The notes: generated from the letters alone by a model not told the origin. Shown: positions 34,542 through 46,785, numbered from the stretch's first letter. The stretch is 64,000 nt of DNA from Cyathus striatus (GCA_025738555.1 JAOVFP010000004.1:3224001-3288000); one strand, 5' to 3'. Made by a program: numbers and translations.

Positions 34542-37500
34542 CACTGCTGGCATGGGACTTTTTTACAGTCCGCAAAATAGTTGCAAAACCAGTTGCAACA
34601 TGTTTGCATTTTGCTGAAACATTTAGCTTTCTGTAAAATGATGCTTATTGTTCATGGTTAAATAAGTTGCACATGTGACATTATCTGTGTATTTAGCGGA
34701 AATGAAAGCTTAGCCTTTTGTTTCGATTTTGATCTAGTCAAAATCTGTGCCAAACACAAAATTGTGTACTAAATCTGAATCTAGGTACTTTTATTGTTTA
34801 GCGAGGCGTCAAAATATGACATAAATGCATTGATTTGGTGATGTGGGAAGTTTCGATTTTGGTCATAAGTTTCCCAGTGTGGAAAATGTAACGAAAATGT
34901 GTTCTTTTCTCGCTGGGAAGATGTAGCGCGCGCTGGGGTGTCCGCCGAAAAGTCGCTCAGCGTTGTGTCAGTGTATACAATGTCTATGTAATAAATATTA
35001 AAGTATCTTCAGTGCTCCGGAAAATGTTGTATTCATTTTATATAGGTTTCCTGGTGAAAATGCTAGTGCAATACTGGTGCAAGATATGTCACATCACGAA
35101 ACATTCACACTGAAAGAAGTGCATGAAGGTTAATAAAAATCTGTAAAAAGTCTGTATTAGAAGTCTTGATGCTGAACTTATAATGCTAACAATAAAACTA
35201 ATAGTGGTTGATGATATCACTGAATTGACGCTGACTTAATTAATACACACCTACAATTGTATTATCATGGTATTCCTTTTCATTGTTTCATCTTGGGCAA
35301 GGTCAACAGACAATTGTTGATGTCGAGATTAGTATTATGTGTCCGCTCTAGTTCTTTACTATGCTTACGCAGACTCTGGTCCTACTGTGTAGTACTAACT
35401 TATATTACATACAATTACAGTAACAGCGCATGCAAATCTATGTAAAAAATCATCAACTCACCATAATTGCAGACTTGATTAGTACGTTGATAGACCCGCA
35501 AGAATAATGGCCTGGCTATAATAGCAGTATTTATAGTTTCAATGAATTAAGAACAAGACATGGTACGAAGCTGAGCAGCAGGTTACATGCCATTAGTTGT
35601 CGGTGTAAGTAACATGCACGTATTACTTACGTCGACGTATATATATATGTGTTTCACATGATATAAGGAAGTGGTGGTAGTGGAGAATAGTAAGATGCGA
35701 CCAGAATTACACCCACACGCTTGAAGTTAACATTAAGCGCTTGAGCGTGCACAGGCGTGCACACACATACTTTATAGTGTAACTTGTGTGTTAACTAGCC
35801 ATGGACATGTGAGTTACTTAGTTACTTTATTAAAGCTTCTTATTTTACACGTAACTCTAGTCTAAATCTCCCTAACACAGACATTGTAAAAGCAGTCGAA
35901 CTACGATACACAGATATGAGAGTGTGAATAATCATAATAAGTATTCACGCACTGTTACTGTCAATACAGGTAAATGTGAAACAAATTCACATTCATGCTC
36001 ACTTTCGAGTTATAGGAAAGACTCATGGGCACATAATTATATTATGCACACTCACCATGGTGATCAAACTCATTTAGTTGAGTGTGAGCATAAATAAAAG
36101 TATTGTGCTCGCGCTTGACTCATGCTCACTCTAAATTGAAATGAATTTTACCATGAGCATGAAGTGAATACATAGTAGTAGTCAAACTCACACTATTTGA
36201 ATCAGGTTACAGGGAAATAAGTATGAGCGTGAAATCTTGCATGAAATGAAATCTTGCATGTGAAAAATGTGTATGTATGTTCAAGCTTGAGTGTGAAATT
36301 TATTTTTTATTCTTCAAGTTCTGAGTGTTATCCTAGATAAAACTTTATCTGTGGTGACAATAAGACAACAATAGTATAGTACTGGTGTATATGCTTGATT
36401 TAAGGTTAGTTTGGACTTTACAGCTGTTAGCAGTGTCTTCAGCGTCACACACTCACCTATTGAGCATGAAAATTTGGCCCTGAGCTTGGCACACTCAATC
36501 ACGCTCACTTTTGTGCATGTACCATAGAAACTAGGTGCCCTGAAAGATGGTTGGCATGGCCACAGACTAATGATCTACAAATGCTGACAGCCAGGTGATC
36601 TGGATTGTAGAATTATATTACCTATTCAAATGTCACAATAATCATTCCATGCTGCCTCCACATATGCTTTTGGATATGTTACTATACCTATTATGTATTT
36701 TACTGACAATGTGCTACAGCTGATTTTATGTATTTAAGTAGTTTACAATGTACCATAAATACTTATCCATTTGCCTCATGCTCACCTCCCCCTGCATGCT
36801 TTGAGGTCAAATGTAACATCGTCGTCATCAATGCATTGTTTATTTCAACATGGATATCACCTTTGACTTGGTGCCATGTCTACAAGTTATTCTAATAATG
36901 AACACCTATTGTTTAATTAGTCCAAAGCTAAAGATAACACTACCAGACACTGACTAATAATTAGTATTGACAGTACTGATTTGATGACTGATATTATAAC
37001 ACATGTATCCAATTTCGAGACACTGATTGTCTATTCTTCTGCATTACAATATCGCACCAAATCACACTTCTTCCCACCTCTCTCCCCTGTTGCCATATGA
37101 GTGAGCCGAATAATAAGTCTATTTAACTTTGTAGGAAGTTATTGAATGATCAACTATAACAATAAGGAAGCACTGATATGTACATGCATCATGACGCTAA
37201 AATGCATAAATAATAATACTAGTAGCATGTACGGTGTAATAATCACATTTGTCAGCATATATTTGAATATCTTACTAGTTATAAGTACCTATTTTTGAGC
37301 ACACCAGCTCAATAATAAGCATGCATTGAGTGCAAATGCATTTATTTCATAATTATGGTCAAGCCTGGGAGCTATATTTGACTGCAGTAGTATGTTCACA
37401 TGCTCATGGAAGCATGATACTCATTGTGAGATCAATTATTGTCTGTGTGCTGATCTCTCCCCAGATGAAACAGTTACATGGAAGATGCTGCCAATAACAC

Positions 37501-38265
37501 AATTGTAGGTGGTATATTACTTAGATCAGCATCAATTCAGCACTGTCATTAACCACCATTATTTTCATTGTCAACACCTTACTGTAAGTTCAGTGTCATC
37601 ATATATAATGATTCCTTTGTGTATACTACTATTCCATATTCCACTTCCAACATGAAAATATTAGACTTTGTGCAGATTTTCAATGACTTTCAGACACTGC
37701 TTTAGCCTTTCAGTGTGCACATTTTGTAATATCTTGCACTAGTACTTACATATGAACACATATATAGTAAAAATGTATGACATCTTGCAGAGCATTGAAG
37801 ATATTTTAATATTTATCACACATACATTGGACACGCTGATACAATGCTGAGCGACTTGTCAATGGACACCCCAGCATGCGCTAGATTTTCCCAGGGGAGA
37901 AATGACACATTTTCATTATATTTTCCAAGTTGGAAAACTCACAACCAAAATGGAAACTTTTGGCATTACCAAATCAATGCATTTATGTCACATTTTGATG
38001 CCTCGCTAAACAATAAAAGTACCTAGATTCAGATTTAGTACACAATTTTGTGTTTGGCACAGATTTTGACTAGATCAAAATTGAAACAAAAGGCTAAGTT
38101 TTCATTTCCGCTAAATACACAGATAATGTTACATGTGCAGCTTATTTGACTATGAACAATAAGCATCATTTTGCAGAAAGCTAAATGTTTCAGCAAAATG
38201 CAAACATGTTGCAACTGGTTTTACAACTATTTTGCAGACTGCAAAAAAGTCCTGTGCCAGCAGTG
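34542..38265. mobile_element. CACTG...CAGTG element with AAA target duplication (3,724 bp)
   Basis: Begins CACTGCTGGCATGGGACTTT and ends with the inverted counterpart AGTCCTGTGCCAGCAGTG. The inverted repeats run about 600 bp (34542 to about 35150 against about 37660 to 38265) at high identity. Immediately flanked by AAA on both sides (34539-34541 and 38266-38268). Joining the flanks restores the arm of the outer element as seen in its right copy (CCTGAAAGCGACTCC), which proves the boundaries. CACT(A/G) ends and a 3-bp duplication fit the CACTA/EnSpm superfamily, though no transposase is present and the very long TIRs are unusual. Confidence 0.82.
35630..36540. repeat. GAGTGTGAG/CATGAGC-word-rich low-complexity interior
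   Basis: Inside the CACTG element, recurrent words such as GAGTGTGA, GTGAGCAT, CACACTCA and CATGAGCATG occur in both orientations, including a potential hairpin around 36048-36090. No protein-coding potential seen. May be diverged subterminal repeats of yet another insertion; boundaries not defined. Confidence 0.35.
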
Positions 38266-39644
38266 AAAGCGACTCCTCCCATCACCTCGTGGGAATTGGC
38301 TGTGGCCATGTGTGGAAATCTATGGAAAGCCGGACAACCATGCTTGACTACGTCAAAGTTTTTGAGCTCCGCCCTTCAGCTCTGTGGCAGCACACTTAGA
38401 TACTCGCTTAGGTCTTAGTTCTTTGGGCTGAATTTCAGTTAACGACTAAATCAGAACCCATTACATACATTTATCATTTGCATACTAATGTAAGACATTA
38501 TTAAAACAGACTATCATGTCATAGGCCTTCTGTCATTATTATATGTTTTAAATTCCATTGTCAAGGTAGAAAACAAATAATAAAGGGCCTGATTTGATAA
38601 CAATAACTTAAAATTTAGTGCCAATGCCATATAATATAGGTATTGATGTGTATCGACATTGTAGAATACTTTGAATTATGTTCTAATAAATTGATTAAAT
38701 GAATGAGATATTACAATTAGTTTCACAAAAGCACTGTGTTATGAGTCATGATCCAATTCTTAACAGAACTCCAAATTGACACTAGCTTTGTACTCACACT
38801 CAAAGACCACAAAGTATAATCATAGGCGACATAGTGAAACTTTGAAATTAGAATTTCTACTCGTAATCATCTCTATTAATAAGGGAAATTCACAATATAG
38901 TGGCATATTGGTAAGCTTCACTCAGAACGATGTCATTAATTGAAGATACAGAGCAGAGAAGATGTTATTCAACTTTAATACCTATTCTAACTCTTCATGA
39001 GTTGCAATAAGTCTACCTAGAGGGGTATACCACATACAATGGATTTATAAGATGACAGCATTAAAATATTTTCATATAGTTGCCATATACTTCACCATGT
39101 AGGATTGGCAAAAATCAAAGATTGAGGATCTATCACAATGAACTCTCTATTGTCATAAAAAATTGGCTGATGCCCAACCCAGCTATTCGCAGAATTTAGC
39201 TAGTGGTAAAACACTTCAATGAACTCACTACTTTCCTTGCCCAAAGGGAGCTTTGATCAGATAAATTTAAGGCAAAAAGTGGGCATTCCCTGGCAGCTGA
39301 CAAGTTGGAACTTAATGGTTGTGTAATAATGTTACTGTAAATAAAAGTCAGAATATAGAATCACAAAACCAATGATTAACTAACAATGTCACCACAAAGT
39401 GAACAAGACAGCCTGCTAGTTAAGCAGCAAGTGAAATATAATATCAGGAATACAGCACTGTACAAAACTGAAACAAATTAACCATATGTGTACAATCTTG
39501 TTCCAGTACACTATGACAGCTCTATGATGCTCCATTTGATCAAAAATTCACTGTGCCATAGTTCGGTTGCTGTAGCATTGACCTTTTCTTATATTTTTCA
39601 GCTATTTCTTCTATTTTCAACATTATTATATAGTTTATGTTATA

Positions 39645-40520
39645 GATACTATATTATATTGAAACCTGATCCCTCAAATTTCCCTGAAAGTGTCATTTTT
39701 TCGTGTTATATCTCATACTAAGGTGGGTATCCCACACTTGTTCATTGCACATAAATTTCAACAATATTTACTAGACTTATATTATAAGTAATTATACCTC
39801 ATGTATATCATAAAAAGTGAGTTAAGTAACAACTATAAAGTCAATTTTTTTATACTCCTAATGCAATATACAATCTGCTGGTATTCTAGCCACTTTTGTG
39901 GGTTAATAGACTTGATGAAGGTGGAATGTGTTAGAAAGTTGACTCATGTAAGACTTTATCTGTATAATATCTGTGCATAAACTCAAGCAACCATGAAGAG
40001 AAATATCAAGTTTAGAGACTAATTATTACCAAGTGCTCGAGGTATTGTAAATTCATTGAACTTGAAGCTTGGGTGGCTGAATGATTAATAAAGCAGCGAT
40101 GTAAGGTATTTCAATTAAGCATGGGAAATACTGCTGAACAAAACATTCTGTGAAATGACATAGCTTCTGGGTCGATTTAAGACTATTTTATCATTATATT
40201 ATAACCCAGAGACATTTATAATGATATTGATCTTTCAAATTACCATCAAAGTCTCCATTTTTCATGTTGTTTCGCATGTGAACTTTGAAGGTTGTTTTCC
40301 CACACTTTCTCAAAATGCGGGGACTTCAATAATATTTGTTACACCTGTATATATGTAACATATACCTCATGAATATCATAAAAAGCGAGTTATGAACTAT
40401 TTTTTAGTGATTATAAAATCAGATATTTTATGCTACTAATGCTAATGATGAGCCCAACAATATACTGTAATTGTAGTCACTTCTCTGGGTCAATTGACCT
40501 AATGAAGGTGGAACGTTTGA
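39645..40520. repeat. Two direct repeats of about 290-320 bp
   Basis: Segment about 39645-39935 (CCTCATGTATATCATAAAAA within it) recurs at about 40190-40520 (CCTCATGAATATCATAAAAA), both ending in GATGAAGGTGGAA-like or AATGAAGGTGGAA sequence. They form the core of the outer transposon between its inverted arms. Confidence 0.6.
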
Positions 40521-41257
40521 AAACTCTACCATATAATGTATATTAATATTGAAAACATAAGAATTGGCTGAAAAAATGCAAAATGTCTAATGCTACAGCA
40601 CAGTGAATTTTTGATCAAACAGAGCATCATAAGTTTTCAGAGCATATTTCAAAGTATTCTACATCATCGATATGTACACATAAATACATATATGATACGG
40701 CATGGCAGGCACTAAGTTGAAATTAGATTTATAAGTTATTGTTATTGACTCAGGCTCTTAATTATTCATTTTCTAACTTGATAATGGAATTAAAAACATA
40801 TAGTAATGACAGAAGGCCTCTATCATGATAGTCTGTTTTAATTCTAATGTCTTACATTAGTACTCAAATGATAAACACATTTAATGGGCTCCAATTTAGT
40901 TGTTAACCAAAATTCAGCCTGAAGAACTAAGACCTAAGTGAGTATCTAAGCACGCTGCCGCAGAGCTGAAGGGTGGAGCCCAAAAACTTTGATGTAGTTG
41001 AGTGTGGTTGTCCAGCTTTCCATAGAAATCGGCACCTGCTAAGTATGTAGTCATGTTTGATGTGCTTGTGCTGAACATTTAGTTATTTCTTGCATGCTTA
41101 TTGAACTCCTGAGACTGCCACTTTATTACAAATAGCACAATGCTAGAAGAAAATCTATGCATATGTAAGTAATAGGAATTGCTCGGAAGACTTGTGGAAG
41201 ACACCTGCTTGATTTGCACCCAATGCCCATGTCCCAAATGTATTGTTAAGTATATTA

Positions 41258-42013
41258 GGGCGTTTCACATTGCTGTTTTTTGGTTGTTTTGATGTGTTTT
41301 TGACTTGTTTTTAATTTGGTTTTTGGAGTCATGGGAATGGGAAAAAGATCAAAACCAGCTGAAAAATCAACACAACATGAAACCCCTGTCATTATGCACT
41401 TGATTTTTGCTTGATTTTGCAGCTTTCAAGTACTGTGACACATGACTCATCCAGGCAGATGTGTTGCTGTTCCCTTCCCCCAATTCCATTTGAATTCCAC
41501 TTCCTAATAATTATGCTCTCCATACTGCTATGACATTGTATGCTACACAAAGTACTTGAGTCAAAATGTTGGGTTGTTGGTGAGGTATTCAAGTGCCTGG
41601 GTGGTCCAGTCTTTATTCTTTTCCCACTATATAGTTGGCTCATGGGATTTACTGGCAGTATTCTCTTTGACATCATTGTTGGGATGGGAAGCTTGCTCAG
41701 GTTTGGAAGGTATAACAGGCTCAGTGGGAGCAGATTTCTTGGGTGCTATAAGGCAGTATAGGTGACACCAGTACCTACTGCATTGGCAGATAGCAAATTT
41801 ACTTGATTATGTATTTTTATTTCATAATCGACTACATTTATCATGTGACCAACAGACAGAAAAATAAAGTGAAAAACAGCTGAAAAATGATGCACTTTTT
41901 GCAACTATTGTTTTTCATTTGATTTTTGGCACTTCCTGAGCTCCAAAAACCAATTGAAAAACAAACCGAAAATCACTTTAAAAACGACTGAAAAACTGCA
42001 ATGTGAAATGCCC
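41258..42013. mobile_element. TA-flanked TIR element 1 (756 bp)
   Basis: Ends GGGCGTTTCACATTGC and its complement GCAATGTGAAATGCCC, with inverted similarity extending about 80 bp (poly-T/poly-A rich). TA duplicates at 41256-41257 and 42014-42015. No transposase. Mariner/Stowaway-like by ends and target site. Confidence 0.72.
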
Positions 42014-42015
42014 TA

Positions 42016-42697
42016 CAGTGTTGGTCTGCTCCTTGAGACACCTGATTGAGATTGGCATGTATAGCTTCACCTAAAGTATTTCCATAAAATCCAAGTACAT
42101 ATTCATAATACAAGGTATATTGTGAACAATTTCACCAAGTTTTGTGGTGGTTTTGTAAGTAGCTATGTAAATGCGACAGAGATTAAAGGAGGGGATAGGT
42201 TTTCAGGCAAAACCACTCCTTGAGACAGTTCAGTCACAGGTGTGACTCACCCTTGTCAGAGGCGATTTAGCAGAGACAGTGTGACAGGGATCAACAAAAT
42301 ATGATGGAAGGTCTGTCACACAGACACGCATTCTTGTGCAGATTTTGTTGTTGGATTTTTTATGCCACAATGTGCTCCTCCATGAAGATGAAATTTACTA
42401 CATATATTCCTCCTTTGGGTGTCATTGTGCCAATATTCATTTGGACATGAAACCTCAATGTGGTAACAAACTAATTGGCTGCAACAATTGTCTCAAGTTA
42501 GTCATAGCCTCTGATTCTGCATCATTCGTTCAATATCTCAACGTCCCTTCTGTAGAAATATTTCAGATTTAATTTCAGAGGAGTACATGCATACTACAAT
42601 GCATATGTAAAATATGGCGATGATTGAAGTACGGAGGCAGGCAGGAGGACGAAGTGTCTCAAGGAGTGATACTGTCTCAAGGAGCGGACCAACACTG
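42016..42697. mobile_element. TA-flanked TIR element 2 (682 bp, CAGTGTTGGTC ends)
   Basis: Starts CAGTGTTGGTCTGCTCCTTG and ends with the complement (CAAGGAGCGGACCAACACTG). TA on both sides (42014-42015, shared with element 1, and 42698-42699). Extra inverted copies of GTCTCAAGGAG lie inside. A truncated second copy of its interior occurs at about 55640-56215. Tc1/mariner-like ends; no transposase. Confidence 0.75.
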
Positions 42698-42860
42698 TAT
42701 TGTATCCATCATCAATTCCGGCACCATTTACAAGTGGTATTTGAGTATTTCTTGTAAGTTATAATCAATTCATGTATACAGAGTTAAATTCTTTCATCTT
42801 CTATGTTATTCTTGAAATAAAGAGAAATTAGAAGGTGATGAGGTTGTTTACTGCCGCATA

Positions 42861-43137
42861 CTGTAGACTTTCAACCAACTGTTCACAAGATTTTGGCATG
42901 ATGGCCATGAACAGTTGGACCCTCTGCTCATGGCTCTCTGTAATGTGTGATGAAATGTTTATCTGTTCATGAGAATTTTCGTGAGTGAAGTGAGCCACCA
43001 AAAAATAGACCCTAACCTCTATTCAAATCAGATATACCACTGTTCAAATTGCTCTGTGGTGCATGATTAATGAGACATCTGTTCAAGTTCAAAGCATCAT
43101 GTGATGTGTGACTGAACAGTTGGTCAAAAGTCTACAG
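42861..43137. mobile_element. TA-flanked TIR element 3 (277 bp)
   Basis: Begins CTGTAGACTTTCAACCAACT and ends AGTTGGTCAAAAGTCTACAG, with a GTTCA/TGAAC continuation. TA duplicates at 42859-42860 and 43138-43139. Size and structure fit a Stowaway-like MITE. Confidence 0.75.
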
Positions 43138-43726
43138 TATTGCCTCAAGATATACTAAGTATGATAATACAAAGCTGCAACAATATGTTACTATTCACCG
43201 TCCATTGTGCTTACCATCCATGTCTGGTATCCCAATGCAAAAAGATCCCTCACAGCCTGAAAAATATTTGAATCATGAAATCTCTGGGCAACTGTCAGTA
43301 GATATTGAAAAGAGAAAGAAATATTGGTGAATATTTCTAATGAAGAAACATTAACTGTAAAGATGAATATAAAATAAATAGAAATGATGTTGTCCATTTT
43401 GAAAATAATTCAAAAGACAAGAAGAAAAGATTGAGAAAAGAGCATGTTAATGTGATCAGAGGGCCGTTCAAAGTAAATATACTGTAGTTTAAATATATTT
43501 ATATATTGTATTACACATTAAATCACTTTTAGTATTGCGCTGTGTTTAATCAAGTGGCAGTATCAAAAGTTCAATGAGCTTGCATGAAATAACTGAACAT
43601 TCAAGAATCAACGTAGGTGCATTGAAGTCACTTAGCAGGTGCCGATTTCCGCGCGCGGCCACAGCCAATTCCTACAGGGTGATGGAAGGAGTCGCTTTCA
43701 GGAATTGCTTGGATGACACCCCCTTG

Positions 43727-44157
43727 GTTCCGAGTGCTGAATGTACATAATTCGCCATAGCCGTAAATCAGCTATGTCGTAACTTCGGAGTGTTGTAGTT
43801 CCTGAATATTCTGTTTATCTCATTTAGTTCTACATACATAGGTGTTATATCATGTCAGAATATATGTATATGTCTCAAAATAAACACATGTCTTGTTATC
43901 TTTATTTTATAACTCTTTTTTCTGTCAATTCTTCCTCTCGTCTTTCATTTAGAGAAATTCCTACGCCTAGTAAAGACGAGTGAATAAACTTAGAGAAGAC
44001 TCGGTACATCTTCATTCCATAGTGATAGGGATTCTATTTCCATAGATACAGTGTTATCTTGTGTAATACACATGCCAATTTTACAAGAGGATCCAAATCA
44101 AGTTGGAATCAAGTTAGATCGAATCTCTCTTCATAAAAACCAAAACTATATGTTAAT
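43727..44157. other. Intergenic, no gene seen
   Basis: Between the nested transposon and the 3' end of FPPS copy 4. The stretch nearest the gene (about 44095-44157) is homologous to the sequence just after FPPS copy 1, so the duplicated block extends past the stop codon. Confidence 0.45.
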
Positions 44158-45795
44158 CTACTTGTCATGTTTGTATATCTTTCCAAGGAAACTCTCGAAC
44201 ACCTCCTTCTTTAACCCATCCTCGCCCTCCACAACACCCTCTATCTTCCTTCTAAGCCACAGCACTCTCTTCATACTCTGCATACACATGCCTTAATCCT
44301 ACATTCTCAAATACCTCCTTAACCTGCCCTTCGCATTCCTTATTTTTCCTTCCATAATTATCTTCAAGAATCTTCCTCTGCTCAGGTGTAGCGAGGTTTA
44401 ACACAGTAACTATACACCAGGGACACTTATTATCCATGATATCTGCGCCAATTTTACCGATTTTCTCTGGAGGGCCAGCAAAATCGAAAAAGTCATCTTG
44501 GACTTGGTAGTACTCGCCTATTGAAATGAGAATTGTCTTTGCTACCTCGTAGGGATTAGAAGGCGACAAGGAGACCTGGGAAAGAGGAGGGATGCCAGTT
44601 ATTGCTAGTCCGAGAGCTACAGGAAAGTAATATGAGTATGCAGTTTTGTATTTTGATATCAGGTTCTGCCTAATGGTTTCGATGTAAGGAACAGACAACT
44701 TGAAAGTTAATGGTAACTCTACCTCTCAAGGGAGAACTTTCCAAGATCAACTACATCCTGCGGGGCTGTAACCAAATCCAGCAATTGCCCCATCTCAGTG
44801 ATATATAACGTCTCATGGAAAAGATCAACAATATCCGTGTAATAGGATTCACACCGGAAATGGACCTTCAAAAGATGATAAATCACAGCTTCGAGCATGA
44901 ACACATCGTTTATAGCTCGCATCCCAACTTCTTCGTTTCGATACCAACATGGCTGGCCGCGGCATGTGATGGAGAAATCCATTATGTCGTCGGCTACTAG
45001 GAAATATGCTTGATACTGTAAAGCTGGTGTTAGCTTAACTCACACCTCAGACAAGGGTGGATCGGATCGCTGTAAATATGGTACAACCCAATTTGCTTAA
45101 CAATTAGAATAGTTATTAGAATATGTTATCTTACTGATGTGTGAGCAAATCTAGAATATGTGCAAGAATAGGAAAACTGACTGATCCATGCAAGATATTT
45201 ACAATAAGATTCATGACCCCATCCGTTCCCAGGCCAATCGGAAATTTTTCAGAGGCTCGGTTCACGTTGCACAGGTAAAATCGGCACGAGACAATTGGAA
45301 CAATAAGCAGATGTATTACCCAATTTAGAATTTTCTAATGCATCTGACACATTACATATTTTATGGCATATTCTAACTGTTACAAACATCGGGATGTACC
45401 ATATTTACACGAACCCGATTTAGGCCTGTCTGAGGTGTCAGGGGGTATAAAGCGGGAACATATTACAAATTCACAACGCCATCCTAACACCGCTGCACGC
45501 GGGTACTCTTCTTCTGATAGTGGGTGGCCTTGGAAGATTTCTATAGCGTCCATCATAAATGTCCCTCGGTTGAACTTTCCTTTAGGGACGTTATAATCCA
45601 TGTTCTTGAAGTCCAATAGTGTTATTAGCATTCAATGACCTAGACAGATATGTAACTCACCTTTCGGTACCACTCAACTGCATCGGGAGGTATCCCCTCC
45701 TTAATGATATGATCGAGCAGCTCATCGCGGATAGTGGTATAGAAACTTTTGAATTTTTCCCGGCGTAAGGTTGCGTCTAGCATTTGCTCAGCCAT
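44158..45795 (-). CDS. Farnesyl diphosphate synthase-like protein, copy 4 (C-terminally truncated)
   Basis: Exons on the minus strand: 45795-45661, 45604-45467, 45015-44723, then exon 4 running to an early stop at 44252. Both Asp-rich motifs (DDIMD and DDFFD) and the aromatic Tyr-Phe pair before the first are present. Relative to copy 1, five bases are missing in the AVAELRRK region, giving a TAG at 44252-44254 and loss of about 37 C-terminal residues including the KIYKRDK end (still recognisable out of frame to 44158). FPPS C-termini contribute to the active-site lid, so activity is doubtful. Two aligned start ATGs exist (45795 and 45783). Intron 2 is enlarged by a 395-bp inserted element. 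Probably a young pseudogene. Confidence 0.75.
45043..45437. mobile_element. 395-bp TIR element in intron 2 of FPPS copy 4
   Basis: Ends CACCTCAGACA and TGTCTGAGGTG, with a second matching inner block (GTAAATATGGTAC and its complement). A TCA target duplication flanks it (45040-45042 and 45438-45440). Copy 1 has the uninterrupted site (CCCCCTGAGTTAAGC on its strand). Non-coding. CAC... ends with a 3-bp duplication suggest a CACTA-like MITE. Confidence 0.82.
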
Positions 45796-46785
45796 TTGGT
45801 CTTGGGGATTACTGGTATTAAGATGCATTCAAATATATGCAAAATTATATGCACTGACGTTTATTTGAAGCGGGGGCTGGTATCTCTTCTAAACATATAC
45901 GTGTACTAGTAGTATAATAGAAGCCTAAACTGTCTATCGGGGGTAGTGTTGCGCCGGATAAGAGTTTCTGTTGAGCAACCGAGCCTCGGAAACTATTTAC
46001 GAGTGGTCCTTATCCTTCATCACGTACTAAAAAAACATACCCAGATAAATATCAGGTCACAGTTTGTATGATATGGCTGAGAAGCCCTTGAGGAGAAAAT
46101 GCTCTGCCACCAACGACGTTTGGTAATTCAACTTCAAACGTAGGCACAGTATCACCATTATTATACTGAAATGCATTATAAGAGCTGTTATAGATCTTCA
46201 AAATACAAGATTACAGTATATTTATTTCTCCGCGGGAAATCATAGTGATAATGACAAAAGGTACATTGATACCTGTCTCACATCGCAATGCATCTCAGAC
46301 CCAACCTTCTATAGGTATTACCACACTCCGCGTTCAAACACGCTTCAATTCTCAATGTTATTCGACAGAAGACTCCATTCCCTTTAATGTGACGTGAGCT
46401 AAAAGATATTCGTGTCCTGCTCCCATATTGCGGCTTCAATGATCACATAAATTATTAGCGCATTGGAGCTCTCTGAGGGCGGACCTTAAGCCACGAAAAC
46501 GTAAAATCCTCCAAAAGAGCCATATACTCGCTTGAATAGAAAGAAAATAGCGCTATTTCTCTTCTCTTTACACTGAAAAGTACTAAAGAAAGACTCGAGA
46601 TACTTCTTACCTACCCACCGGCCGTGTTTGACAGCATTGACAAGTTCCATTTCATCATGTACGTATGCACAAACCTATTTACTTGTCTCCAGCTTAGTAC
46701 ATTATGTTGCTTCAGTGCAGCTTTGCAAATATATAAGTGTATCTGCGAATTTCATACCTCACCCAACTACCACTTACCTGGTTAA
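45796..46785. promoter_or_regulatory. Shared upstream region of FPPS copies 4 and 5 (divergent)
   Basis: FPPS copy 4 reads left and copy 5 reads right. The conserved motif is present on the minus strand (TTGAAGCGGGGGCTGGT, 45865-45881) with a TATA-like word nearer to copy 4. Before copy 5 a TATA-like AAATATATAAG (about 46727-46737) lies about 50 bp from its ATG. No further gene seen. Confidence 0.4.

Larger units (their letters stand above)
41030..43644. mobile_element. 2.6-kb TIR element inserted in the right arm of the outer transposon
   Basis: Left end CGGCACCTGCTAAGT (41030) and right end CTTAGCAGGTGCCG (to 43644). The inverted similarity continues inward for about 150 bp (TAGTTATTTCTTGCATGC near 41081 against its complement near 43575-43600; CTGCCACTT near 41115 against AAGTGGCAG near 43553). 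Flanked by AT on both sides. Excising it joins CCATAGAA to TTTCC, as in the left arm of the outer element. No transposase. Carries three TA-flanked elements. Confidence 0.7.
34511..43726. mobile_element. Outer long-TIR transposon, host of nested insertions
   Basis: Left end CAAGGGGGTGTC (34511) and right end GACACCCCCTTG (43715-43726) are inverted. Removing the two insertions listed below, the left arm (34511-34541 plus 38266 onward) pairs with the right arm (down to about 40590, then 43645-43726) over several hundred bases, for example GCGACTCC/GGAGTCGC and the 38320-38690 versus 40680-41029 blocks. The left arm carries another approximately 0.8-kb unmatched stretch (about 38695-39520) before homology resumes (TTTGATCAAAAATTCACTGTG at 39536 versus its complement near 40610). 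No transposase frame. AT-rich relative to flanks. I could not find a clear target-site duplication. Confidence 0.72.

Noticed and set aside
37844..38026. Short open frames inside the nested transposon region
   Set aside because: They lie within the inverted arms or AT-rich interiors and show no transposase or other domain.
43640..43660. GCGCGCGGCC as a CpG-type promoter
   Set aside because: It is part of the right arm of the outer transposon and pairs with its left arm.
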